NCBI GenBank assembly: GCA_035293765.1
Contig: DATGMF010000028.1
Location: 1 to 15,291, forward strand
Direction of reading: 5' to 3'
DNA: 15,291 nucleotides
From: DASRHT01 sp035293765
GTDB lineage: Bacteria > Chloroflexota > Ktedonobacteria > Ktedonobacterales > Ktedonobacteraceae
Every line of letters begins with the position of its first letter. Position 1 is the stretch's first letter. The translations under genes were made by a program, and so were the position numbers. A model generated the notes under the pieces. It was not told where the DNA came from and made no database searches. It saw only the letters and a list, made by a program, of their open reading frames with translations. Shown here piece by piece: positions 1 to 7,423 of the stretch.

Positions 1-228
1 CAGGCAGAAACTGACCATCATGACCATCAGGCAGATAATCATCAAGCGAGGCATCACCGAGACCAGGCCCAGATCGTTCATCGCGGCGATGTTCACGGAC
101 CCGAGGGTAGACCACCAGCATAAAAACGTTCCCGCCGGCAACAGCAGGCAAATGATATCCATCACATTCGGCGCGTAGCTGATGTCCCGCGTTTGCGCTA
201 TGCTTATTTGTTTGCTCATAGATTGCAT
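1..228 (-). CDS. N-terminal part of an unknown membrane protein (runs off the left edge)
   Basis: An open reading frame on the minus strand runs from an ATG at 226-228 to base 1 without a stop, giving about 76 codons. A second in-frame ATG lies at 217-219. The upstream start is preferred only because an AAGGG lies 11 nt before it; the signal is weak. After a polar stretch of about 20 residues there are two hydrophobic segments: one holding ICLLLPAGTFLCWW, the other, Met-rich, holding LMIICLMVMMVSFCL. This suggests an N-in multi-pass membrane protein. No family is recognised. It could be a membrane glycosyltransferase or a transporter, but nothing visible decides. It is transcribed away from the window in the same direction as the phosphatase pair, with a 185-bp gap. 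Confidence 0.6.
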   Translation of the reverse strand, partial: MQSMSKQISIAQTRDISYAPNVMDIICLLLPAGTFLCWWSTLGSVNIAAMNDLGLVSVMPRLMIICLMVMMVSFCL

Positions 229-413
229 TCTACTTAAAACCCTTCATCAAAAACTCTTCATGGTGAGAAATCTCTGAAACAGGTATCCTGGCTCATCCTT
301 CACGTTAGCTGTATCCGACGGAAAAAGCTCTGGTGGGTGCGACGGTCCAGGCGCTTTGGTTCCGTGAGCAGCAGTTTTTGTGCAGAGGTAGCGTTTGTAA
401 GCCTGTCTTGATC

Positions 414-1082
414 TTAGGAAAGCCGCTGCCTGGCTGGTCGGCTCAGCCAGTAGCGTCCCCTGGTGACGACGTATGCTCCTAGCAGTCCATCGAAGGCTCC
501 TGCGACAATATCGTCAGGGTAGTGGACGCCCACAAAGACGCGAGCAACCCCAATCGCGCAGCCCATCACTCCTGCCACTGTCAGAAACGCCCACAGTTGC
601 CGACGGAGACTCACATCAACGACGAGTCCCTTTCCCTCATGCATTCCTTTACGAGGGAGCAGGCGTGGCAGAAAGTTCCACAACAACATGCCCACGACGG
701 CAAAGGACCATGCCGTATGGTCGCTGGGAAAGGAGGCATCTGCGCTGTGAGTGATCAGCAGATGCACCTGGTGGCTCACAAATGGCCGCGGCTCGAACAC
801 GAACTGCTCTATGAGCAGATTGAGCGCATACGCGATCAGACACGCGATGGCGACCCATAACACCACAGCCCGGCGTTCCTGGAGCAGTTCCACGGCTTCT
901 GGGCGGAGCGTCCGCCTGCGCCAACTCATTGGGATACCCCAAACCATCAGCAGGAGCAGCGGCCAGAAAAAAATCAGCACATTGGCACAGAAGATCATCC
1001 AGGCATCCAACCAGGGAAATCGTCCAGCGGGAGCATTTACCGCTTGAAACAGCAGATAGTTCCATTGAATAAGAAGAGACAT
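414..1082 (-). CDS. bcrC: BcrC-like undecaprenyl-diphosphate phosphatase (PAP2 family)
   Basis: This PAP2-superfamily membrane phosphatase probably dephosphorylates undecaprenyl diphosphate on the outer face of the membrane, returning the lipid carrier for peptidoglycan and other polymers. The 222 residues contain the three PAP2 motifs. The first is FEPRPF at 96-101. The second is SADASFPSDH at 113-122, with His122. The third is Arg181-x5-His187-x3-Asp191, in RVFVGVHYPDD. The Lys of the generic KX6RP motif is Glu92, but FEPRPFVxHxVHxLIxHxADASFPSDHT closely matches Bacillus BcrC as I recall it, so this is normal for the subfamily. Hydrophobic segments lie near 30-50, 73-91, 124-138 and 163-180, plus one near the C-terminus. 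The ATG at 1082 has AAGGA 7 nt upstream. It starts 29 bp after the phosphoesterase stop, so the two are probably co-transcribed. Bacitracin-type resistance is possible but not shown. Confidence 0.82.
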   Translation of the reverse strand: MSLLIQWNYLLFQAVNAPAGRFPWLDAWMIFCANVLIFFWPLLLLMVWGIPMSWRRRTLRPEAVELLQERRAVVLWVAIACLIAYALNLLIEQFVFEPRPFVSHQVHLLITHSADASFPSDHTAWSFAVVGMLLWNFLPRLLPRKGMHEGKGLVVDVSLRRQLWAFLTVAGVMGCAIGVARVFVGVHYPDDIVAGAFDGLLGAYVVTRGRYWLSRPARQRLS

Positions 1083-1111
1083 GTCGTTTTCCTTACCTTT
1101 CTTCGTCCTTC

Positions 1112-2158
1112 TTAGTGGTTCTTTGTGAAAGCGATGGTAAACAGATCGCCGAGATCCTGCGCATTGGCGGCATCCCCAAGCAATGGAGAGACACCAAAGA
1201 TTTCCTCAAGTGTGCGCAGCAGCGAGCTGTGTGTATAGTGAATCGTATTGGCATAGTGGGCTTTGGCGAATGGGGAAAGCGCAATCAGGCCAATGGGTCC
1301 ATCCCCTGTTTCGGCTTCATCCCAGGTGATAAAAAGGACTCCCCCATCGCGATACGCCTGAGAGGCGAGAATCGCCGGGACCTCATGCGACAGCCAGGTA
1401 TCGCCGTCTCGCAGCGGACAATCATGCGTATCATCACACGTATTGGGCGTAATAAAATTGTATCGAGCGACAGTATTGTGGGCCAGATCGGCGGCAAGTT
1501 CGCTGTAAGGTCGAATATGCTGAATGCAATAGGTTGATTGGGAATCCCCATTTCCCGTCACATCATCGAAAAAGGCGAAGGGATCATGGCGTACCGCGTA
1601 GCGCCCTGTATTTTCTAAGGGGCAGTCCGTTCCTGAGATATCTTCTTCATAGGCTTTCCAGGGGATGCCTTTTTGCTGCAACAGTGCCGTGAGATGCTGA
1701 GTTGTCCCTTGATGATAGGTCGCAGGATCGCCATCCTCGGTAATGCCAAAGTTAGTTCCAGCCTCCAGCCATAGATAATTGGGCAAACTAGGATGATTGC
1801 CAGGGGGATTATAATACTGTTCTGCATGTGCGCCCATCGGTACCAGCGTGTTTGCGAGATAAGGCGTCTGTGTGCGGGTGACATCAGACCAGTTCGTGTT
1901 TTCCATCACAATCACAAACACCGTCTTGATAGCGGTTGGCAGCGAGGGGGTAGGTGAAGGCGTCGGGGTAGGTGAAGGCGTCGGGAGAGGCGGTGAGAGG
2001 GGAGATGAAGCAGCCTGTTGGGGAGCTGCGTTGTTGCCCCCCAGGACGTTTCTGATGAGGAGAAACCCAAGCGCGGCGACCACCAGGATTGACACCGCTG
2101 TGACGAGATACCATATCGTTCTTGAACGGGGGTGTTGGTTCAGATTGTGTTGTTGCAT
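1112..2158 (-). CDS. Membrane-anchored phosphoesterase (acid phosphatase/phospholipase C-like family)
   Basis: A 348-residue extracytoplasmic phosphoesterase. A short basic N-terminus is followed by one transmembrane anchor or uncleaved signal at about 15-36 and a Pro/Ser/Thr linker at about 52-74. The catalytic domain starts at IKTVFVIVMEN (77-87), the family's metal-binding start with Glu86 and Asn87. Further family features are GNHPSLPNYLWLEAG (120-134), HDPFAFF (191-197), NFITPNTCDDTHDC (234-247), GDTWL (252-256), the WDE motif at 279-281 in VLFITWDEAE, and the terminal HYTHSSLLRTLEEIFG (307-322). Cys241 and Cys247 could form a disulfide. The substrate is unknown; members act as acid phosphatases or phospholipases C. 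The ATG at 2158 has only a weak GGA upstream. It leads the operon with the BcrC-like phosphatase, suggesting a role in envelope phosphate esters. The linker is encoded by a tandem DNA repeat. Confidence 0.82.
   Translation of the reverse strand: MQQHNLNQHPRSRTIWYLVTAVSILVVAALGFLLIRNVLGGNNAAPQQAASSPLSPPLPTPSPTPTPSPTPSLPTAIKTVFVIVMENTNWSDVTRTQTPYLANTLVPMGAHAEQYYNPPGNHPSLPNYLWLEAGTNFGITEDGDPATYHQGTTQHLTALLQQKGIPWKAYEEDISGTDCPLENTGRYAVRHDPFAFFDDVTGNGDSQSTYCIQHIRPYSELAADLAHNTVARYNFITPNTCDDTHDCPLRDGDTWLSHEVPAILASQAYRDGGVLFITWDEAETGDGPIGLIALSPFAKAHYANTIHYTHSSLLRTLEEIFGVSPLLGDAANAQDLGDLFTIAFTKNH
1947..1982. repeat. Two perfect 18-bp tandem copies coding the Pro/Thr/Ser linker
   Basis: Two adjacent identical 18-bp units lie within the phosphoesterase gene, each starting GGGGTAGG on the plus strand. 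They encode PTPSPT-type repeats on the minus strand. The unit length is a multiple of three, so copy-number change would lengthen or shorten the linker without a frameshift. Confidence 0.85.
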
Positions 2159-2299
2159 ACTATTCCGTCATCTTTCCAAAAGATATCACTATACAAACAA
2201 GCTCCTTCATCCATCGTCATCTCTGGGGTAACAGCCTCAGCATTCTCGCAGGAGCGTTCCCTCTGTGTGTCCAGATTGAGCCCTACTCTAGTAGCTACA

Positions 2300-2364
2300 G
2301 ATGAGAAGAAGCTGAGAATCCACCAGCAAGTACTGGAGTTCATCATTCTCAGCTTCCTCTCATC
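2300..2364. repeat. 20-bp inverted repeat upstream of the response regulator
   Basis: The left arm (2300-2319) starts GATGAGA and ends CTGAGAAT; the right arm (2345-2364) is its reverse complement with one mismatch. The 25-nt spacer holds a smaller stem, CCAG (2323-2326) with CTGG (2333-2336). No T-run follows, so it does not look like an ordinary terminator. The right arm covers where a -35 box would sit for the TACAAT at 2375. Confidence 0.8.
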
Positions 2365-2374
2365 TCTCTCCTGG

Positions 2375-2380
2375 TACAAT
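2375..2380 (+). promoter_or_regulatory. Possible -10 box for the two-component operon
   Basis: TACAAT lies 71 bp before the response-regulator start. The expected -35 position (about 2352-2357) shows no good match and lies in the right arm of the inverted repeat. That would fit an activator-dependent or autoregulated promoter, but the evidence is thin. Confidence 0.35.
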
Positions 2381-2436
2381 AGGGAGGAACTGGTATGTTG
2401 CAAGAAGGGGAGAGGCGATGCTCTCCATACCCACGG

Positions 2437-2443
2437 AAAGGAG
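2437..2443 (+). promoter_or_regulatory. Ribosome binding site that sets the response-regulator start
   Basis: AAAGGAG lies 8 nt before the ATG at 2452. This makes that ATG, rather than the in-frame upstream ATG at 2395, the likely start. Confidence 0.85.
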
Positions 2444-2451
2444 CAGATGCT

Positions 2452-3129
2452 ATGCGCTTATTAGTGGTTGAAGATCACCCGGCGCTAGGTTCTCAACTGA
2501 AGAAAGGGCTCGAACGCGCTCATTACCTGGTCGATCTGGTACACAGTGGTGAGGAAGCTCTCAGACGGGAGAGCGACGTGCCCTATGATCTCATCATCCT
2601 TGATATCCTCCTGCCAGGGCTTTCTGGCCGCGAAGTGTGCCGAAAGCTCCGTGAGATGCATCGGGCTGTGCCTATTTTGTTTCTCACTGCCCTGGGAACC
2701 ATACAGGACCGCATCGATGGCCTTGATCTGGGCGCGGATGATTACTTGACGAAGCCATTTGACTTTGGCGAGTTAGCAGCGCGGGTGCGCGCCCTGTTGC
2801 GTCGAGATGGGACGCCGAAGACCCCGGTTCTGCGCTTCGCGGATATTACCATCGATACCCCTTCCCAGCAGGTGCGGCGAGGAGAGCGTGTGATCTCTCT
2901 CTCTAGTAAGGAATACGCCTTGCTCCACTACTTTCTGCGACATCCTCATGAGGTCTTGAGCCGCACCACCATTGCCGAACATGTGTGGGATTATGATGCT
3001 GAGCAGTTTTCCAATGTCATTGAGGTCTACGTGCGCTATCTTCGTACCAAACTCTGTGCTGCCGGCGAGCCAAACGTGATCCAGACGGTGCGAGGCGCTG
3101 GCTATCAATTGAAGGAGCCAGACCTGTGA
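2452..3129 (+). CDS. OmpR/PhoB-family response regulator
   Basis: A cytoplasmic transcription factor of 225 residues, controlled by phosphorylation. The receiver domain (1-115) carries the acidic pair Glu7/Asp8, the phospho-acceptor Asp51 in LIILDILLPGLSG, Thr79 and Lys101 in LTKPF. A winged-helix DNA-binding domain (about 127-222) follows, with LSSKEYALLHYFLRHP and the C-terminal VIEVYVRYLRTKL and TVRGAGYQL typical of the OmpR class. Starting at 2452 puts the protein directly at MRLLVVEDHP, the usual beginning of the fold, behind a good ribosome binding site. Its stop TGA overlaps the GTG start of the kinase, so the two are translationally coupled and surely form a cognate pair. Targets are unknown; the divergent phosphatase operon is a natural candidate. 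Confidence 0.93.
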   Translation: MRLLVVEDHPALGSQLKKGLERAHYLVDLVHSGEEALRRESDVPYDLIILDILLPGLSGREVCRKLREMHRAVPILFLTALGTIQDRIDGLDLGADDYLTKPFDFGELAARVRALLRRDGTPKTPVLRFADITIDTPSQQVRRGERVISLSSKEYALLHYFLRHPHEVLSRTTIAEHVWDYDAEQFSNVIEVYVRYLRTKLCAAGEPNVIQTVRGAGYQLKEPDL

Positions 3130-4745
3130 GCACGATCATCCTGAAGCTCTGTCGCTCGCTCCCGCTGAGTCTCCGCTTCCAGATCGCGGCCTGGTACACC
3201 ATAGCTTTTGCAATGCTGCTTCTGCTCACCGGAGCTATCTTCTACACCTATCTCGAAACACGCCTGGAAGCCAGCGTCGATACCGATCTGCAAATTCGTG
3301 CCCAGCAGATTGCGAGCAGTATAGTGATACAGCAGGGGACGCTCAGCCTGCGCAATGTGGCAGGAGACCTCCCTGGCGTTGGCTCGCCTGGACATCCCCA
3401 GAAGACCTTGCCAGTTGACGTCAATCATGGCGTCCTGGTGCGCATTCTGGACACTCACGGCTCGTCGCTTTTTGAGACCCCCGCCTTTCGCTCGTTGCTC
3501 ATTCCCGCGGCGAGTTGGATACAACCACTGCATGGTCATCGCTGGCGGGCAACGGTAGAGACGGCTTCCCATGAAGAAGTGCGCCTTACCAGCTACGTCC
3601 TGAATGAGCAAGGAAAACCGCTCACCGTCATCCAGGTAGGAGAGTCATTGGAGAACTTGCATGAGCTGCTGCACGAATTGGTCGCTGCATTACTGGTGGT
3701 AGGCTTCCTGGTCCTGGTATGCTGTGCCGCTGGCAGTTACTGGTTGGCGGCCCGTTCATTCGCACCCATCCAACGCCTCGCCGAGACGGCCAGAAAGATC
3801 AAAGCCGGAGATCTGCAACAACGAGTTCCGGTGCCTGCGGTTCGCGACGAAGTCCAGTACCTGGCGCTGACCCTCAACGAGATGCTCGATGGACTGGAGC
3901 AGTCATTCGCACGGCAACGCCGCTTCGTGGCTGATGCCTCTCACGAATTGCGCACCCCAGTGGCAGTCATTCGCAACACCGCTGGGATAGCGCTGCTAGA
4001 GCCCCCCCACCTCGATGAGACGGTGACGGCCCTGCGTGAGATCCGTGCCGAAACCGAGCGACTCACGCTGCTGCTGACGGATCTGCTTACCCTCTCACGA
4101 GGCGATGAAGGACAGGCCCGCTTTGAGCAGGAAGTGGTGCAGTTCGACCATCTGGTGGAAACGGTGGTCGCCACCGCCGAGGGCCTCGCGGCTGAGCGAG
4201 GCCTTCAGCTAGAGGTACAGATCCAGGAGCCTGTACGGCTTCTGGGTGATGAGGCCCGGCTCATCCAGGTGGTGTTGAACCTGCTCGACAATGCCATCCG
4301 TTATACTCCTCCAGGAGGATGTGTCCGGGTCACAGTCTCACAGACCATATCGGAGGCATGCTTGATGGTGTGCGATACAGGCATTGGCATTGCTTCAGAA
4401 CACCTCCCCCATATCTTTGAACGCTTCTACCGTGCTGATCCTGCGCGTGGACAGACTGGAGAGAGCAGTAGTGGGTTGGGGCTCTCCATTGTGGAATGGA
4501 TCGTACGTCTGCATGATGGGGCAGTCGCCGTCGAGAGCCAGGTGGGCCACGGGTCTTGTTTCACCGTTCGCTTGCCAAAGCGATTGCCCTCGCCTCCGCG
4601 CGCTATTGCAGCGACAAGCATGTCACAATGGGCCAATACCCAGGCCATGCAAGATCATTTCCAGAGCAGCCACGATAATGACTGGCACCACGATGATCCG
4701 CAGCGTTCTATTGCTCAAGTGGAGCAGCAGGCGCGTGCCCACTAG
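3126..4745 (+). CDS. Sensor histidine kinase with HAMP domain
   Basis: Membrane-bound partner of the preceding regulator, 539 residues from a GTG start overlapping the regulator stop by 4 bp (GTGA). A GAAGGAG sits just upstream, inside the regulator gene. The order is: TM1 (about 19-42), an extracytoplasmic sensor region (about 43-182), TM2 (183-206), HAMP (about 206-260), and a dimerisation domain with phospho-acceptor His273 in ASHELRTP. The ATPase domain follows, with N-box VVLNLLDNAIRYTP (382-395), G1 DTGIG (417-421), F-box FERFYRADP (431-439) and G2 SSGLGLSIV (448-456). The catalytic core ends near 485. The last 40 residues (500-539, rich in His, Gln and Asp) are read antisense to the exporter gene and are not typical of the family, so they may be a non-functional tail. 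The ligand is unknown. Confidence 0.93.
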   Translation: MSTIILKLCRSLPLSLRFQIAAWYTIAFAMLLLLTGAIFYTYLETRLEASVDTDLQIRAQQIASSIVIQQGTLSLRNVAGDLPGVGSPGHPQKTLPVDVNHGVLVRILDTHGSSLFETPAFRSLLIPAASWIQPLHGHRWRATVETASHEEVRLTSYVLNEQGKPLTVIQVGESLENLHELLHELVAALLVVGFLVLVCCAAGSYWLAARSFAPIQRLAETARKIKAGDLQQRVPVPAVRDEVQYLALTLNEMLDGLEQSFARQRRFVADASHELRTPVAVIRNTAGIALLEPPHLDETVTALREIRAETERLTLLLTDLLTLSRGDEGQARFEQEVVQFDHLVETVVATAEGLAAERGLQLEVQIQEPVRLLGDEARLIQVVLNLLDNAIRYTPPGGCVRVTVSQTISEACLMVCDTGIGIASEHLPHIFERFYRADPARGQTGESSSGLGLSIVEWIVRLHDGAVAVESQVGHGSCFTVRLPKRLPSPPRAIAATSMSQWANTQAMQDHFQSSHDNDWHHDDPQRSIAQVEQQARAH

Positions 4746-5960
4746 CGCCCCAAGCAGAATACCGAGGGCGACAGGAGCAGCGACCAGAGGGGGAATATCC
4801 CCCCGTGAGAAGTAGATGCCCGCGCTGGCTGCTGCGGTGACTCCAATCATAAAATTACTGGTGGTGGTACTGACTTTGAGCGGCAAGCGCATCAACGTAT
4901 CCATTGCGATCACTTTAAACGTCCCGCTGCCAATGCCCAGCAGTCCTGAAATCAGTCCAGCGACATACATCATGCCCAGACCAAAAGGAGTCCGGGTCAC
5001 CTGATAGGCCACTTCTCGTCCCAACTGATGGTCGGGATAGCTGCTCGCCAGGTCAAGCGCCTCTGCCCAGCGGTCATTGTTTACCCCTTGAGGCAGCTCT
5101 TCCCCAATCTTGAAGATCAGAGGAGCGCAAGACACGAGCAGGATGATCCCAAAGATGATGCCCAGCAGACCAGGAGCCAGCAGACCCGCCAGGAATGCTC
5201 CGCTGATGGCGCCGATAGTCGTCGCCAGTTCGAGAAACATGCCAACCCGCATGTTGGTCAGGTGATCGCGCACATACGCTGCCGCCGCTCCACTGGAGGT
5301 GGCAATCACCGAGATGATGCTGACCCCAATAGCAAAAGAGATCGGAAACCCGAAGGCCAGGGTGAGCATCGGCACAATGAGGATACCTCCTCCCAGTCCG
5401 ACCAGCGCTCCCAACCCTCCTGCCAGAACAGACCCGAGAAAAATCAACACCACCGCCCCGAAAGAAAAGTGCAACTGGGCCATATTGCCCGGATGGGTAT
5501 TCGGGGCGGTTGTGCCACCAAAGAAGAGGCTCACCAGGAGAATCAGCAGCACGACCACTGTGATGAGCACGTAGCGTCGGTCGCGCTCAAGAGCAAAGGC
5601 GACCACGGATGCAGCCACGCGCACGATGGGCGTGGCAATCAGCAGTAACAGTCCCAGGGTAATGATCGCCTGGGGGCGCAGGATGAGTATCCCTGTCGCG
5701 ATCTGGCCCAGCGTTTGCGGAAACGCCAGCACCCGTTCAGCAGATAATCCCCCTGGTCGAGTTGGCAATAACAGCAAGCCAACCAGCACGACAGCCGTAC
5801 TCAGGAGGACGCCTCCTTGCAGAATCCAGCCAATGGCGTTGGTCACCTGTTGTTGAAGCTGGGCATGATGCTCGTCCCGCCGAGGGGGTCTTCGGTCGCT
5901 GGTAGCGTTTTCTGGCTCGTGTGAAGCAAGGGATGCACGATGCGGTTGAGGTTGTTTCAT
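4623..5960 (-). CDS. DUF1634-TauE/SafE fusion membrane exporter
   Basis: A 445-residue integral membrane protein. Residues 1-38 are polar. Residues 41-148 form a three-helix region with LLLLIATPIVRVAASVVAF and ERDRRYVLI, which matches the small membrane family DUF1634. Residues 166-445 are a TauE/SafE (TSUP) transporter with two related halves, GALVGLGGGILIVPML (184-199) and GLLGIGSGTFKVIAM (339-353). TSUP proteins export or import small anions such as sulfite, sulfoacetate or organosulfur compounds; the substrate here is not evident. Usual TSUP proteins have about 250-280 residues, so the length itself shows the fusion. DUF1634 and TauE genes are, to my knowledge, often neighbours, so the joined form makes sense. 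The ATG at 5960 has a poor ribosome binding site, so the polar N-terminus may be shorter. Its last 40 codons lie antisense to the kinase. Confidence 0.85.
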   Translation of the reverse strand: MKQPQPHRASLASHEPENATSDRRPPRRDEHHAQLQQQVTNAIGWILQGGVLLSTAVVLVGLLLLPTRPGGLSAERVLAFPQTLGQIATGILILRPQAIITLGLLLLIATPIVRVAASVVAFALERDRRYVLITVVVLLILLVSLFFGGTTAPNTHPGNMAQLHFSFGAVVLIFLGSVLAGGLGALVGLGGGILIVPMLTLAFGFPISFAIGVSIISVIATSSGAAAAYVRDHLTNMRVGMFLELATTIGAISGAFLAGLLAPGLLGIIFGIILLVSCAPLIFKIGEELPQGVNNDRWAEALDLASSYPDHQLGREVAYQVTRTPFGLGMMYVAGLISGLLGIGSGTFKVIAMDTLMRLPLKVSTTTSNFMIGVTAAASAGIYFSRGDIPPLVAAPVALGILLGALVGTRLLLHLSNRTLRIIVVPVIIVAALEMILHGLGIGPL

Positions 5961-6022
5961 TGCCCGTAACTTTCTGGGTGCAGACTAAGAAAACAAGCGT
6001 ACAAGTACAAGTGCTCTCTTCA

Positions 6023-6052
6023 ATGATACCTCAAAAACGGTTCCTCTTCCAA
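6023..6052 (-). promoter_or_regulatory. Probable promoter of the DUF1634-TauE gene
   Basis: On the minus strand TTGGAA (6047-6052) and TATCAT (6023-6028) are separated by 18 bp and lie about 63 bp before the start codon. Each box matches the sigma-A consensus at 4-5 of 6 positions. Confidence 0.42.
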
Positions 6053-6171
6053 CCGCCGGTGCGCTATGACAGACGGGGCGGTCATCCGGTCGCAAAAGGC
6101 AAATGACCCACTAGTAGAGAATTGCGTCCACAGGTTCATATGCATTCTTCCTTCCTTTCCCAACGGCGGCA

Positions 6172-6177
6172 TATAAT
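6172..6177 (+). promoter_or_regulatory. Probable -10 box of the thiolase gene
   Basis: A perfect TATAAT lies 50 bp before the thiolase start. The -35 region (about 6148-6154) is pyrimidine-rich and only weakly matches the consensus. The rest of the divergent gap (5961-6171) shows no further gene. Confidence 0.45.
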
Positions 6178-6210
6178 GGTGAAAGACCTGGAGATTAGCA
6201 TACCTTATCT

Positions 6211-6217
6211 AAGGAGG
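6211..6217 (+). promoter_or_regulatory. Ribosome binding site that sets the thiolase start
   Basis: A consensus AAGGAGG lies 9 nt before the ATG at 6227. It rules out the in-frame codons further upstream, which lie at or before the -10 box. Confidence 0.9.
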
Positions 6218-6226
6218 ATTTTTTAC

Positions 6227-7402
6227 ATGGCAATGATGAAAGAGGCCGTCATTGTTGACGCTCTGCGAACACCAGTCGGACGCCGCAAGGGACAATTGAA
6301 AGAGTGGCACCCGGTCGATTTAATGGCCCAGGTGCTGAGGAAAATCGTGGAGCGAAACGGCATCGACAGTGCGTGCATAGATGATGTTATTTTGGGATGT
6401 GCGAGCCAGTTCAGGGAGCAGAGCCGGAATATTGCGCGCAACGCCGCACTCGCTGCGAACTTTCCGGTGACTGTTCCGGGAACAACTATTGATCGTCGTT
6501 GCGGTTCCAGTCAACAGGCCATCCATTTTGCTGCTCAGGGCATTATGAGCGGAAATTATGAGGTGGTGATTGCCGGTGGGGTCGAGTCTATGACCAAAGT
6601 TCCTCTGGATGCCCCTATGGACGGAGATATGTTATCACCTTACGGAAGTCTTTTACTTGCCCAATATGACCGGGCACTCGTCTCTCAGGGCTTGGCCGCC
6701 GAGCGGATCGCGCAGAAATGGAATCTGAAGAGGGAAGAACTGGATACCTTCAGTCTGGAAAGCCATAGACGAGCAGCAGAAGCGACCGCTAAGGGTCACT
6801 TTGCTCCTCACCTGCTATCTATTCGTGTTCAAAACGAAGATGGCACAGCTATGGATATGGAGAAAGATGAGGGAATACGTACGGACACCAGCATGGAAAA
6901 GTTGGCGAAACTCCAGCCAGCTTTTCAGAGTGATGGACTCATTACCGCCGGAAACTCATCACAGATTAGCGATGGGGCTGCCGCCGTGGTATTGATGGCA
7001 TTGGAGACCGCTCAACGGTTAGGACTCAAACCGCGCGCACGTTTCGTCTCGTTTGCCCTGGCTGCTGCCGACCCGACTTTTATGTTAACAGCTCCAATCC
7101 CAGCCACGCAGAAGGTTCTTGATAAGGCTGGGATGAAACTTGACCAGATCGATCTGGTTGAAATTAGCGAGGCATTCGCTAGTGTTGTCCTTGCCTGGCA
7201 ACGCGAGACAGATGCAGATATGAGCAAAGTCAATGTCAATGGAGGAGCCATTGCCATTGGACATCCTATCGGGGCGTCGGGCGCTCGTCTCGCCGTGGAT
7301 TTGCTTGGCGAACTTGAACGAACTGGCAAACGCTATGGCCTACAGACAATGTGCGAAGGGGGTGGAATGGCCAATGCGATGATTCTTGAACGATTAGACT
7401 AA
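6227..7402 (+). CDS. Thiolase (acetyl-CoA C-acyltransferase/acetyltransferase)
   Basis: A cytoplasmic thiolase of 391 residues, the usual length. It either cleaves 3-ketoacyl-CoA with CoA in beta-oxidation or condenses two acetyl-CoA. The nucleophile is Cys92 in DRRCGSSQQAIHFAAQG. The C-terminal half carries His346 in GHPIGASGARL and the acid/base Cys376 in MCEGGGMANA. The CGSSQQA form and CEGGGMANA ending suit the FadA-type acyl-CoA degradative branch rather than PhbA, but this is not decisive. The usual NEAF motif reads SEAF (Ser314), replacing the Asn that holds a catalytic water in characterised thiolases. The start is fixed by AAGGAGG. No partner beta-oxidation genes lie beside it in this window; a small ORF follows after 21 bp. 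Confidence 0.93.
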   Translation: MAMMKEAVIVDALRTPVGRRKGQLKEWHPVDLMAQVLRKIVERNGIDSACIDDVILGCASQFREQSRNIARNAALAANFPVTVPGTTIDRRCGSSQQAIHFAAQGIMSGNYEVVIAGGVESMTKVPLDAPMDGDMLSPYGSLLLAQYDRALVSQGLAAERIAQKWNLKREELDTFSLESHRRAAEATAKGHFAPHLLSIRVQNEDGTAMDMEKDEGIRTDTSMEKLAKLQPAFQSDGLITAGNSSQISDGAAAVVLMALETAQRLGLKPRARFVSFALAAADPTFMLTAPIPATQKVLDKAGMKLDQIDLVEISEAFASVVLAWQRETDADMSKVNVNGGAIAIGHPIGASGARLAVDLLGELERTGKRYGLQTMCEGGGMANAMILERLD

Positions 7403-7423
7403 CAACAACGTCACTCATTTTAT

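Larger units (their letters stand above)
2159..2451. other. Divergent intergenic region, phosphoesterase and response regulator
   Basis: This is a shared upstream region for two divergent units. For the leftward gene there is a TATAGT-like box (minus strand, 2188-2193) about 30 bp before the start, without a convincing -35 box. For the rightward gene there is TACAAT at 2375-2380. A short GTAGCTAC palindrome lies near 2291-2298 and a 20-bp inverted repeat at 2300-2364. No gene is supported here; the short ORFs on either strand lack ribosome binding sites. Confidence 0.6.

Noticed and set aside
229..413. Search for a gene or terminator between the two leftmost genes
   Set aside because: Only very short frames and no convincing hairpin or promoter boxes are seen.
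522..860. 112-residue plus-strand ORF
   Set aside because: Antisense to the PAP2 phosphatase, which has all three family motifs.
1872..2231. 119-residue plus-strand ORF with Gly/Val/Glu repeats
   Set aside because: The repeats are the complement of the Pro/Ser/Thr linker of the phosphoesterase; it has no start signal.
5028..5648. 206-residue plus-strand ORF rich in Gln, Arg, Asp and His
   Set aside because: It lies fully antisense to the exporter gene; its polar composition is what the complement of hydrophobic codons gives. It has no ribosome binding site.
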